Shown here: in pieces, positions 25,408 to 35,783 of the stretch
Position numbering within the stretch: position 1 is the first letter of the stretch
Layout of the letters: the number at the start of each line of letters is the position of its first letter
From: Phallus indusiatus
Lineage: Eukaryota; Basidiomycota; Agaricomycetes; Phallales; Phallaceae
Assembly (NCBI GenBank): GCA_027605045.1
Contig: JAQFWX010000107.1
Span: forward strand, 53,163 to 117,162
DNA: 64,000 bases
Direction: 5' to 3'
Position numbers and translations under genes: made by a program
Notes under the pieces: generated by a model
The model's database searches: none
What the model saw: the letters and a program-made list of their open reading frames with translations, nothing else
Told to the model about the DNA's origin: nothing

Positions 25408-26043
25408 GTTCAAACGTCTCGACAAGCTTAAGTACAAAATATTTATAGGTAGTTTTTATAAAAATGTCATTTTAAGAACGTTGGGTTGATATCACAGAAA
25501 GTGAACTCATAAGTCCGAGTGTGTTAAACTCTGAAACATTCGGTCCCATCGAATGTATAAAGGCTTGCGAGAAGGTCAGAGTGTAAGGTGCCGATGATCG
25601 TCTACGTGGATAACATCTGTGTGTTTAGCTATTTGTGAGACGTAGGATATAGATAACCGGATGAGATGCGAAGAGAGGAAGGAAAATTCTCGGGCATGTA
25701 AACCCAAGGACATGTGCTTGACAACCCGACGACAAAGCGATCTGACACATGTTATTCTTGCATACATATACGAAACTGGAATACTTTGACTTCATAGGTA
25801 TGGCAGGGCAACGTAATAAAGCAATACTGAGCAATCTGGCAGATTATTGAAAAACCACGACGGGGAAACCAGTCAGCTGTTTGCTTCTCACATTCACAAC
25901 TACAAATCCAAGTTTGGATCAGCATATCAATATGTATTAATAATAGATGTTGGAGGTAAATAGCATTGTTGCACAAGTGATGAACGACAAATTGAAAGCA
26001 AAAAGATCGAGTGAGAACGATAATAGAAAGAAGAAAAACGAAT
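25408..26043. other. intergenic, converging 3' ends
   Basis: 636 bp between the ends of STT3 and the next minus-strand gene. No supported open frame or RNA gene is seen. Confidence 0.5.
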
Positions 26044-28185
26044 TTAATGAACGTAACGCATCTCTCTTAAATAATTTAGAACATCACGCATGTGCACCGT
26101 TTGCATTGTCTTGGGACCTTTTGCACCTTCTTCCACAACAAGACGAACGACCCCCCGATGATAAAAATATACTACCGATGCCATTGCTTTCGGGGGCGAA
26201 GACGATTTGGATAAGGAAGATGCAGCCGGTACTGTCGTTGGGGGAGTCTTTTGAGTAGTAGGCGGATCTGAATTCGCTTTTCTGGGGAGACGCCCTGTTG
26301 AATTTTGAGTAGACACCGGCAGCGAATTCGATGACGACGACGACGAATCCAAACTGGGTCTGTCGGATGACGACGATGTCGGTTTCGGTTGCTGATCCAG
26401 CAGCAGCCAGCTCTCCAAAGCCTCGTCCGAATTCGCAGAAGTTGGGAATTTTGCATTGTCCTCCGCCGTCCGTGGTCGTGGCCGCGATGAAGGGCGAGGG
26501 CCTTTGGGTTTCATTTCCCGACGGGCAGTTCGGCCCGTTTGCCTATCATCTTCCGAAATCAAATTTTCGTCACCCCATATAGTAGTCTCCCCTCTGGTAT
26601 GGCCGTATCGACGACGGGGCGAAGAATGTTGAGAGGTCGACGTTGAAGCAAAAGGAAAATCCTCATCTCTTCTCTGTTGGGAAGACGATGTTGGGGGAAG
26701 AGGGGGCGTGTCATTATCACTAGCCGTTGCTTGGATACGACTTTCAGACGCGAGCGCTACAGCTGATCGTGTTTTCCGTAAATTATATGCAGGAGGAGAA
26801 GGAGTGTTGTCGCCATCTGATGATAAGCCCTTGTCGTGATCGTTACCAAGGGAGGGAGAATACAGAGAGCCTGTGAGGAGAAGTTAAGCATTCTTTGCAA
26901 AAAGAAAAAAAAAAGAGGGCAAGGACATACCTAGCTGTCGTTTCTCGACGGGAAACTTCCTTACACTCGCTGGACTTGGTAACATCGACTTTCTCAAAGG
27001 CTCTACCTCTGAACTGAAATGCATTCTTTCATCGTCCTCGCTGGTCTTCTCAACAATGATTGTATTACGTGATCGTACGACTTGAACGCCTTGTATACCC
27101 TCCAAGTCCTAAAACACATATGTCAGATTATCCAATTGCCTCCGATTATTTAACATAGAAGACGTACAGACTTCCCGTGGACGGTATCGAATTGGGAGTG
27201 CATGGCAGTGTTTTTATCAAAGGATTCTGAACCCGAGCCTTTGTGTTTACCCTTGGAAAAACTCCACTCTGACCCTGCAAGCGATGTCAGCTGAATCGGG
27301 TAAGGCGTTTCGTCTGGAATAAAATTAAATAAGCCGTTTCATCCTGTAAGGGAGTGAACTGTTCTATGTATAATAAACATTACCTTTAGTATTTAAACTG
27401 CCCGTTACGCCGTCTGTTTCATGCGCAGGATCTGCGTCGTCAGTATTTTGTCCATCCGCTTCAGTTTCCTGTATGTCGGTATGATCGGGTCTAAACTTGG
27501 GCTTCCACAACCGTAGCATGGCTTTTGAGCGTTTTACTGTAACATCATTTGAAGATCCAACATTGGAAACAGATATCGCGTTCTTCGTGTGCCCGCGAGG
27601 AGACCGTTCATGGTCCGCAAAAGTCATGACAGTCGATAAAGAGAGAGAACGTCCTTTGTGATTTGACATGGGTGAGGAAGGGGATGATTGGTGGTCGTAA
27701 AATATGAGCTCCCTTGGTACATCTTCGCCCAGGCGTCGTTTGAGCTTTTCGAGTTTAACTCTACGAGCATAAACCAGGGATGCAGATTTGTCTAAAGCTT
27801 CTCCGTCGTCGGCATCCTCGTCATCCTCGTCAGACGGAATATTACTGAGAGAAGAATCTAGAGATAGGGTGGATTCGTTCTTTGGCGGCATAGGAATGCG
27901 GGATGACGACGGTGACGATGGCGTGAGGGGAAGGTCTTTGTCTTTGAAAAACTCCATTCGTTCAGTAACTCCTGAACTCTCGTCTTCGGGGCCTAACATT
28001 TGACGTAGCTTGCGTACCGACCTAACTCTCCTAGAGTGACTTGAGTAAACATTCGTACTCGAAGCGGACAAGTCGGTGAAAGAAGAGATTGAAGATGAAT
28101 GTGAGTGGAGCGTAGCCGGGGCGGTAATTGCAGAGGTTATACCGCTCCTAATGCTGCTTGGGCGAGAGTGAGCGAGGTCCTTCAT
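26044..28185 (-). CDS. Ser-rich hypothetical protein
   Basis: Exons (complement) 28185-27384, 27313-27168, 27108-26931, 26870-26044, with good GT-AG junctions joining SLNTKG-DETPYPIQL, VHGKS-DLEGIQGVQ and EKRQLG-SLYSPSLG. I do not recognise a named family. The product is about 650 residues, mostly low-complexity Ser/Pro/Arg sequence with acidic patches (SDEDDEDADDGE) and a basic helix (YARRVKLEKLKRRLGEDVPR, 20 residues). Two more ordered pieces stand out: GIQGVQVVRSRNTIIVEK in the middle and the extreme C-terminus VVYFYHRGVVRLVVEEGAK..MRDVLNYLREMRYVH, which may be a small folded domain. Probably a cytoplasmic or nuclear phosphoprotein; function unknown. Confidence 0.7.
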
Positions 28186-29412
28186 TTATTGAAACTGGGT
28201 GCGAGATGGTGAATTCGATATAATAAAAGGTGAATTTGAGGTTGGGATAGGAAAGCGTGCAATCTTGATTGCGTTAATTAAATTATAAAATTGGAGAGTA
28301 GAAGAGAAAAGAAAGAAGGATTCATCGTGTATGGAAAAGCATCATCAGGTCGGCCCTTTTTTTGCAGCTCTACCCTGACCGAAGTGACACATTTTAGGCG
28401 TGCTCAAGCGGCGAGTAGTTGCCGATATAGTTGGACAGCTACGTATGTATGTATCACGATTTTCTACGAGAGTGATTGTGTCTCGTTAGCAACGACAATC
28501 ACATCATTCTGTGAAGGGAGTCTATAGGAACGAAATGGTGGTCATCCGGAGCTATATAACAGGGAGAGAATACAGATATGGACTATCGTCTCACCTACCA
28601 CCAGCAGAGACAGCTTCTTTAGGCGAATCTTGATTTAGAGTTCCGAGAGCGTTTGTAACACAAACTAAACTTCACCGGCAGACTTGAAGAGCTATGATTA
28701 CTTCCGATGTAGTCCACACCGCCATCTCAGCGAAACGCATGTGATGACTGACGACTAGTGGCCGGCCGCTAAAAGATTTCAGATTTCAGATTTCAGATTT
28801 CAGATTTCGGGAAAAATGTACCTCTAGGAGTGTTCAATTTCATTCAGCATTATACCCAAACAAGGAGAGTGCCTCGTGTCGTAAGTATGTAAATGACGAA
28901 AACCGGAAACAGAGACGGGTTTAGACGGGTTCGAGTGGACTCGTACAGGGTCATCGACTCATCCTGCATCGGAATCAGACCAGGCTCGCACAAATGAAAT
29001 GAAAGTGGCTTGAACAATGTACGCAGGAGGGTGGGGTTGCGATGGATTAAAGTTGCGAGCATAATGATGACTGCATCGCTGGCAGTGCACGTGATGATGA
29101 TGGCACAGAGACCTATAGGATTGGAACTTGGAGCCAAAATTCTTGTTACTTACGTAGGTTGATAGTGATATCACCGGCGGATAAGAGCAGAACGGATACT
29201 CAGTACTCAGTACTCAGTCCTCAATCACGGTGTTCATGCATGAGCGAAGGTAGTTAAAATGACAGAGGACCCGCATTCTACGTTATTTCTACGTTACTCC
29301 AAGTCTATGGATATACTCGTACTATTTGTATTTACATGTACATGACATATGACAGTATGAATCTGACGGGCTTCATTGAGAAGGCGTATGTAAACTAGTA
29401 ACCCATGGTCCA
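28186..29412. other. gene-free interval
   Basis: About 1.2 kb upstream of the hypothetical gene and downstream of glutathione transferase copy 1. It contains a five-fold 7-bp repeat (28774-28808) and a short ACTCAGT repeat near 29199-29218, but no splice-supported gene. Confidence 0.5.
28774..28808. repeat. tandem repeat, 5 x 7 bp (AGATTTC)
   Basis: Five perfect head-to-tail copies of AGATTTC lie in a gene-free interval. No spacer sequences separate them, so this is a simple tandem repeat. Confidence 0.9.
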
Positions 29413-30732
29413 CTAGTCAACCTTCTTGAAACCGAACAAAGCGGCACCAAAGGCCCTGGTCTCTTCCTTTGACAGTTTGGCTCTCCTGCAGAGGGAAAAG
29501 CCGGTCAACAATGTAATGTATCTTTGTGGCGATAAATAAACTTACGCATCAGGATCCGTGCGTTCGGGAACCCCAATTCCCTTGTAAGTCTTAGGGCGAT
29601 CCAATATTCGCCTCAGCCAGTTGTGCAGATTCGGGTATTCCTTGCCAACGTCAATTTCAACACTAAACAAGGCGGTACGGATCCTTTATGCAAGTCAATA
29701 ACGCTGGGGAAAGAACGATATGCAATGGTTTTTAGGTACGTACCACGGGCTTTGGGTATTTAGAAGAAGGCAATTCCGTCAGAGAAATACAGAAATTAGA
29801 AGGGTTAAAGCTCACAAAGCTTTGATGTCAGCCAAGCTATAGTGGGGACCGACAAGCCATTCACGGCCTTTTAAGCGTTCTTCAAGGACGCTGTATAGAC
29901 GTCTCGTCTCGTCCTGTGCAAGTCAGTCTGGTGCAATTTGGGCTCTTAGTTAAATCATACCTGGTAACGTTTGATAGCATAAGGAATATCCTCCGGAGCC
30001 AGACGTAAGAAATGACCACTATGAGCTACTCAGTATTGCGCTTTCCCACTTATTTATCTGAGCCTCACGCTTGGCCTTCCCTAGAAAAGAGAATCGGTTC
30101 TGATGCCATTTTCAAAGTTTTAAATTCACTTACATTGGTGCGAGTCCACCATGTGAGAAAAATATCCATTGAAGTTGTTCGCTGTATAGTTTAGGTTCTT
30201 TGATTGGATCATAGGAGATCTTGCCCTCGGTATCATAGTGTTGCGCAATGTCTAAAGCACGAAATCAAGGTCGACTCGGACAGAGAGAAAGAGAGGCGAC
30301 AAGAACTTTATTCAACAACTTACATAGAAGAATGGCGGAAGATTCCCACACAACAAAGTCCTCTTTGGAATGATCAATCAATGCGGGAAGACGGCCTATC
30401 CAAAGAAAAGGTAAGAACGTCTTTTATAAACAGGATACGAGATATCAGCGTACCGTTTGGATTAATTTTCAGGTACCACTCGCTCTTTTGTTCTCTTTCT
30501 TTCATATTAAGCGTCTTGACATTGTCTAGTAGCAGAGAAGAATGTTATTATGTTAGCAGTTAAAATTAAGGGAAGCAATGTACATTGGAGGTCTAATTCT
30601 TCAAGAGCCACAGGAACACATGATGCTATTAGTGAAAGTACGGGTCGAAGTCAGTCAAAACGAAATGAGAAGGGGGAAATGGAACTAGCCTGCAGGTGAC
30701 GGGCTTGCATAGAGAGTCAGTGGAGAGGACAT
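29413..30732 (-). CDS. Glutathione transferase, Ure2p-like (copy 1)
   Basis: Exons (complement) 30732-30690, 30625-30594, 30525-30454, 30395-30324, 30251-30134, 30080-30069, 30018-29961, 29913-29816, 29759-29754, 29693-29546, 29485-29413. The N-terminal thioredoxin fold has MSSPLTLYASPSP, then [17 protein letters not shown] and the [15 protein letters not shown] glutathione-binding segment; the C-terminal helical domain has GREWLVGPHYSLADI and the FPWIR helix start. The product is about 240 residues, a soluble enzyme conjugating glutathione to electrophiles. Two exons are tiny: 12 nt (30069-30080, part of MEGQA) and 6 nt (29754-29759, most of FPW). The first intron has a GC donor (GCAG/GCTAGT) where the two paralogues have GTGAGT. 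The C-terminus [11 protein letters not shown] is shared with copies 2 and 3. Confidence 0.9.
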
Positions 30733-30901
30733 AGTATATTGAGCTCTGGTTTGGTTTCAATAGTGCGAGGAAGGTTCGTTAAGAATCTCAAATAAATACA
30801 TCCTGTCAATTATTGAATTTGATACATAAACTGATTGCTCATGGGAGAATGGGAGAATGCTTACAGAGATTACGCCATGTGGAAATAGATTTAGCTCTGC
30901 G

Positions 30902-31277
30902 TCAATAAGAGCCTTCGTTAACACCAATCATATCTGTAGGATTCAAATCTTCCGAGTCATATTGAAGCGGAGTGTCCAATAAAATTGATTGAAAAGAAGT
31001 CAAGAACCATCTTACATCAAACCATTTGGGGCGAACGGACAGATGATTCGGAGCACTTGAAGTCTTATTTTGGTGTAGCTTCACGTCATCAATAAGAGTT
31101 TTACCTACCAACAACTCATAAATCTATCGCTCATCATCAACAACGGCATCAGTCCTCATCAGCCACTTTCTACTTACAGTGACTGGCTTGACTGCATCAG
31201 TATCTGATGTAACCTATAAGCCGAGTTCAAGCTTGAACCCAAGATTTCATACACACCGCATTCAGCGGACCTTTCAT
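30902..31277 (-). CDS. small hypothetical protein
   Basis: Exons (complement) 31277-31257, 31213-31178, 31123-30902. Clean GTGTGT..TAG and GTAAGT..TAG introns join MKGPLNA, VTSDTDAVKPVT and IYELLVGKTLIDDVKLHQNK into a 92-residue frame ending IGVNEGSY. The IYELLVGKTL segment resembles helix F/G of protein kinases (SRPK-like), and the rest has no catalytic motif, so this may be a relic of a kinase gene or a chance model. It sits between glutathione transferase copy 1 and the U2 RNA gene, on the same strand. Confidence 0.35.
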
Positions 31278-31529
31278 ACAACCTATGAGAGGTTAAATTC
31301 TATATCGATCGAACTGAACCAAATTCAGTAGCGATTATCCAAGTTCTCCTAAAATTCATAACAATATTCAAACCACGCTATTTCGGATTACAAGCACTTG
31401 TACACTAGACTAGCGGAAACTATCTAAGGTCCCCTCCCTTGATTGTTTGCCAAGTCCGCACTGCTGCAAAATGCAGGCAGTTTTGATGAAATAGCAAAGA
31501 TGTTAGGAGAGAAGACGGCTATAGTCCCC

Positions 31530-31712
31530 TGACGACACAAACCAGTACTGTAGCAGTGAGGTCATCGTACTCAACGACTTGCAAGCAGAGGTCAGAGAGC
31601 GAGGGTGGCAAAAATTGGCTAACCAATGATGACCGCGGTGCGGTCATTTTAGTGGTTAAACTAAAAAGAACAGATACTACACTTGATCTAAGCCAAAAGG
31701 CCAGAGTGGTGA
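31530..31712 (-). ncRNA. U2 spliceosomal RNA
   Basis: On the minus strand the 5' part reads GGCCTTTTGGCTTAGATCAA followed by GTGTAGTATCTGTTC, the near-invariant U2 segment that contains the GUAGUA branch-point recognition sequence. Next come a stem IIb hairpin (ATGACCGC..GCGGTCAT), an Sm site (CAATTTTTGCC, near 31608-31618), and a 3' terminal hairpin closed by GATGAC/GTCGTC around 31531-31569 with a CAGTAC loop like U2 stem-loop IV. U2 pairs with the intron branch site in the spliceosome. The length of about 183 nt matches U2 in other eukaryotes. Ends are inferred from alignment to the human RNA by eye and may be off by a few bases. Confidence 0.93.
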
Positions 31713-31736
31713 GGAAACCGCAGTGTCCGGGCTGCT

Positions 31737-31745
31737 CTTTTTATA
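31737..31745 (-). promoter_or_regulatory. TATA box of the U2 RNA gene
   Basis: TATAAAAAG on the minus strand, centred about 30 bp upstream of the deduced U2 5' end. This is the position expected for a pol II TATA element in a fungal snRNA gene. Confidence 0.65.
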
Positions 31746-32162
31746 CCAATAGAGAGGGTCGTGCACAGACCATCTTGATTGAGCCAAGGGCATGGTCCTG
31801 TGACACGAAAATCAAGTTTCGCTCAACTAAGCTAGTCACACTGGCTGTAAGAAAAGATGCCGCCCACGATCGCTCGACGTCAACTCCACCATTCCGCTTG
31901 TCAGGACACGAAAACGGGTTCTGTCTCCTTACACAATAATAGTACGTATGAAGTTTTTTTTTTAAAAAAAAAATTGTGCTATCATTTTCTTCGTTTATTG
32001 TGATGAATTTTTTGAACAAATTTGCACGTCAGTCTGAATCAAGTTGACCCCGAAAGGGACAGCTTGAATAGATGTTAAAAATGTCGCGTTCTTCTCTGAT
32101 CATTTCGAAGCATTCTACTCGTCTGTTTGAACAAATAATCAACTGAACCTTTTGCTTTTAGT
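31746..32162. other. intergenic, divergent promoters
   Basis: About 420 bp between the U2 gene (-) and the ELMO gene (+). It contains a T9/A9 stretch near 31948-31972 and no supported gene. Confidence 0.45.
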
Positions 32163-35100
32163 ATGTCATACTTACAGACCCCGTCTCCCCGTCCACCCAC
32201 TTCCTCCCCAACATCCCAACAGACCCGTCGGTCTGTTCTTGTCCCAACCAACAGCGTAACAACCAAGGACGGAATCACTGTGAGCCGTGGCTTTTTTTTT
32301 TAATCGTACGAGCGTCTGCTTAGATCTAGGTTTAGGTCAAAGCTCGTATCGAATCCTCTCTTGCAAGTAGCTCTTCGTCGTTTCATTTTGCGTCTCATAA
32401 CGGGTGATGCACCATATAGAGTGTTGTTGACGTTATTAAGCAACTATGTCTCAACCTGCAAATTCAAGAACCTTATACTTCTTTCGCATTGCGAGACAAA
32501 GACTCGGACGATCTCGTAACCGATGAAAACCTGAAGAAAATGATTAAACAGAAAGCTCACCTTCGGTTCGTTTTGTCGTGGCGTGATTAAAGCTGGTGAA
32601 CTGAGTCTGACTCTTCTCTCTTTCATAAGTCTTGTTAACGCACCTGGGATCGAAGCAATGGAGATGGTCGACAAACTACCATTGAAAGACGAAAAAGGTC
32701 GTCTTGCTGCGTTTCATTTGCAGAAATACATCCGAGTAAGTTAATTCCCTACTTTCTTTTCATTCATCTACGGGTACTACTGATCTAAATTAGGAAGCTG
32801 AGTTTGCCAGGGAGTTCCTCGCCGGTGGTGGACTACGCCAGCTCGTGCAGGTAATCATGACCAGTCACGGAAACATTTTAGCCGTCAGTTGTTTATCTCG
32901 AATAACTTTTGAACAACAAACTTGCTGACGCCAATCCTTTTTCTCGCCTGCACAGTATGCATTGACAGCGATGCAAAACCTTTTGGAGTTGGATTATGGA
33001 TGGTCAAACCTAGGAGAAGACTTTATCGCTGCCATTGTGCGAATATTAGCTTCACAACAGCCCATCAACGTCTGTCGCCCAGCAACCGCTATTCTGAAGA
33101 AACTTGTCGAAGCAGATCCCAGGTCTGCTCCGGGACCAATGATTGCCAGCAGCTCAAGTCGAGCGCCTCCTGTTCCTCCAAGTATGATCTTATTTTCACA
33201 ACCAGACGATATGATTTTATTAACCGATGTCATTCAACTCCACACTAGACAGCGTTTATTGCTACGGATTCGAATGTGTATATCGGCAGATGAGCCTCCA
33301 TCGTGACCTCCTGGAGATAGTTGTCGGGCGTTTGGGAGGCGCTGATAGCACCATGGTTTTAAATTCGTGCGTTGGAGAATCAGATGGTTTTTCTGCCCAC
33401 AGTTTGATTGTATTTATTAGTATGATGCTTATAAACTCCCTACTCTCACATGCCACGGATACCTCTTGGAAAGATCTCACTTCCGAACTCGAACGTCTGA
33501 ATATCCGCAAGGCCGTTGTGGTATGTTAGTTCGTCGCTACATACTGGCTTTTTGTTTATCAGAATGGTTTTTTGGTCCTTCATTAGCGACTCATGTCTTC
33601 ACATATTTTCGAAGATCTAACTTCCTCGATTCTTGATTTCCAAGCCAACACTGTCCGCATGACGTATCGTCGTAAAACCACCCCCGTAGACCCTCAAGGG
33701 GACCCAGAGCATGATGCAATGCTTCGTTTTATCTGGTCTTCTGCGAAATTGCCAGAGATAATTGAAAATGATGAGTTGTACAGATGGCGCCGTATAGGAT
33801 TCTCATCAGAAGACGTACACAAGGAATTTGCCGAAGTTGGAGCATTGGGTTTAGATTGCCTTGTAAGCCCGACCACTGAACAATACCACCAATCTTGTGA
33901 ATTAAGGTATTCTCGCAGAAAAGTTTCGTTGCAGGTGACCCCGATTGTTTTGCAAAGGTATGGTCTACATCAAGCGTGACCATGTTCTTGATTTAAATTT
34001 GACACGATCAATCAGGTTGTTTTGGAGCAAGTTAGTCGGCCCGCGGAACGGCGCTGTCCTGTAGCCAGAGCATCTAACGAGGTGGTTGCCTTGCTTGCCG
34101 AACACTGGTCTATATTTGCACCTGGTTGTACGTTTTCTCTTACCTAGATTTTCAAACCCGAGTGTAAGCTCAAAGCTTCTGCAGATTCCACATCCACCGA
34201 ATTTCAACCTTTGTTCTTGAACTTTGTCAAGGTTCATACACTCGCACTCAAATTTTTCTTGCGGTGTGTCATAGTCTTTACCAGTGTTACAATGAATGTT
34301 GATCTATTCTGTCACTTTTAGGATGTGGAATGAAAGTGGTGCTGCAACAGCTGATTTCAGTCGCGTCGTCTCTCTAGTTCGCAGCCAGTAAGAAATTTAT
34401 CAAGTTTTGATAAATTTTCATTATTGACGCATTTTTTTTCTAGGGTGAAGGTGGCGCTCAAACAGGAGAATACTCGGCAATGGCATGAAGTTGAAGCCGA
34501 TTTCTTGGAAAGTGAGTATCGTGACGTTCGGGATCGTCAAATGAAAGAGTTGGACGTGGAGGATGATTTGATGAGCAAAGTTCCAGTCAGGTTTGTGGTT
34601 TCGTACCAAGAGAATAGACGATCTTGATTCGACTAACCCTCTCTCTTCTTTTACTCAGGAACTTGAGAGCTAAACTATACAAAGAATCCTTTGAATTTGT
34701 ACGCCAACAACGAATACAGTGCTTGATGCAAGGAGCATGGTTTATCAATGGCATACCTGTATCAGCCAATCCGAACACTCCCCGAGAAAATGTTAAGCGA
34801 CCAACTCGATCCTGGCGGTTTATGCGAATGGTAAGCGACATGCCCATTTTTAAAATCATACAGACGCTGACCCAAATTAAAATGGCCATACAGGACAAGA
34901 GTGCCAGGTATATACATTACGTGGATGCCCACGTAAAGTATCCTATACGGGGAGGTTTGGAAGACTTGCCCGAAAGAATTGAGGTGGCTCAAATAGCCGA
35001 GATTGGTACCGGAACATGCGCGTTGCCTCCTGGTGTTCAGCGTGAGCCGGACTTACCCGGTGGGACACAAACTGGCTCACCGCTATCGTTTTCGCTGTAC

Positions 35101-35441
35101 AGTTTCCATGAGGGATCATTTGCGGACGTGGTCGCCACGGATGTTTCATATTGGGCCGATTGGACTGATGGATTGAATTTATTACGAAGGGACGGGGGTC
35201 ATGTTGCGACCCAAGAAACTGCCGGCTTTGTCAACGCCCTAACAGAAATTGGTCTAAAAATTAAATTGCTGAGTATGTTTACCTCCAAGATGTACGGATG
35301 CTGGTTAATGGGTTGCCTTCTAATTTTGCAGATTTATCAGGCGAGAAAGTCGAGATACCCAGTTCGTTGGTTGCAGGACCTCCTCCACCTACTGTAGATT
35401 TTTTCTATGCCGATCCTGGATATCTATGGCAGCAAGCGTAA
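32163..35441 (+). CDS. ELMO/CED-12 domain protein
   Basis: Many exons, the first four 32163-32279, 32336-32362, 32420-32565 and about 32631-32735. The N-terminal part (VVDVIKQLCLNLQIQ; TSFALRDKDSDDLVTDENL) matches the ELMO armadillo/ubiquitin-like region, followed by helical repeats (EFLAGGGLRQLVQ; YALTAMQNLLELDYG). The ELMO domain is clear: MLRFIWSSAKLPEI, YRWRRIGFSSEDVHKEF, GALGLDCLKSFVAGDPDCFA and NEVVALLAEHWSIFAPG. A C-terminal PH-like domain follows (QGAWFINGIPVS, SWRFMRMDKSARYIHYVD) and a Pro-rich end. ELMO proteins pair with DOCK exchange factors to activate Rac and drive polarised growth. The 57-nt intron 32363-32419 has a GC donor (CTT/GCAAGT); the alternative GT donor gives a stop codon. 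Confidence 0.88.
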
Positions 35442-35783
35442 ACCATTTTTGGAAAAATGTGTCTCGGCTATTGACATATCATATTTCTTGGGTTAAATCT
35501 TCTTGGTTTGCTGCTTATAATAACGTTGAGAATGTTTACATTCTATTTTTATCCGGATTCAGCTGGAATTGGATTTGGATGTAAGAAGTTGCTGTGGTCT
35601 TGTCATTATTATTTTTTCGCTTTGGTTACGGCTATTATTACTCAACATGTACACTTTCTACATTTCAAGCAAATCATATTGCGTTGTGATTGCGACTGGA
35701 AACACTTAAATCACTCCTTCAATTATGGTGGCCATGACGTCATTTATCCCTAACGTCCAACATCTACCTCCAGTGTTATAAAA
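35442..35783. other. intergenic
   Basis: 342 bp, AT-rich, between two genes in the same direction. It should hold the ELMO 3' end and the promoter of the next gene; no specific element is recognised. Confidence 0.45.

Noticed and set aside
28774..28808. CRISPR-like repeat array
   Set aside because: Seven-bp units without spacers in a eukaryotic genome; simple tandem repeat.
31556..31939. 127-codon + strand open frame
   Set aside because: It is antisense to the U2 snRNA gene and has no splice-supported extension or family signature.
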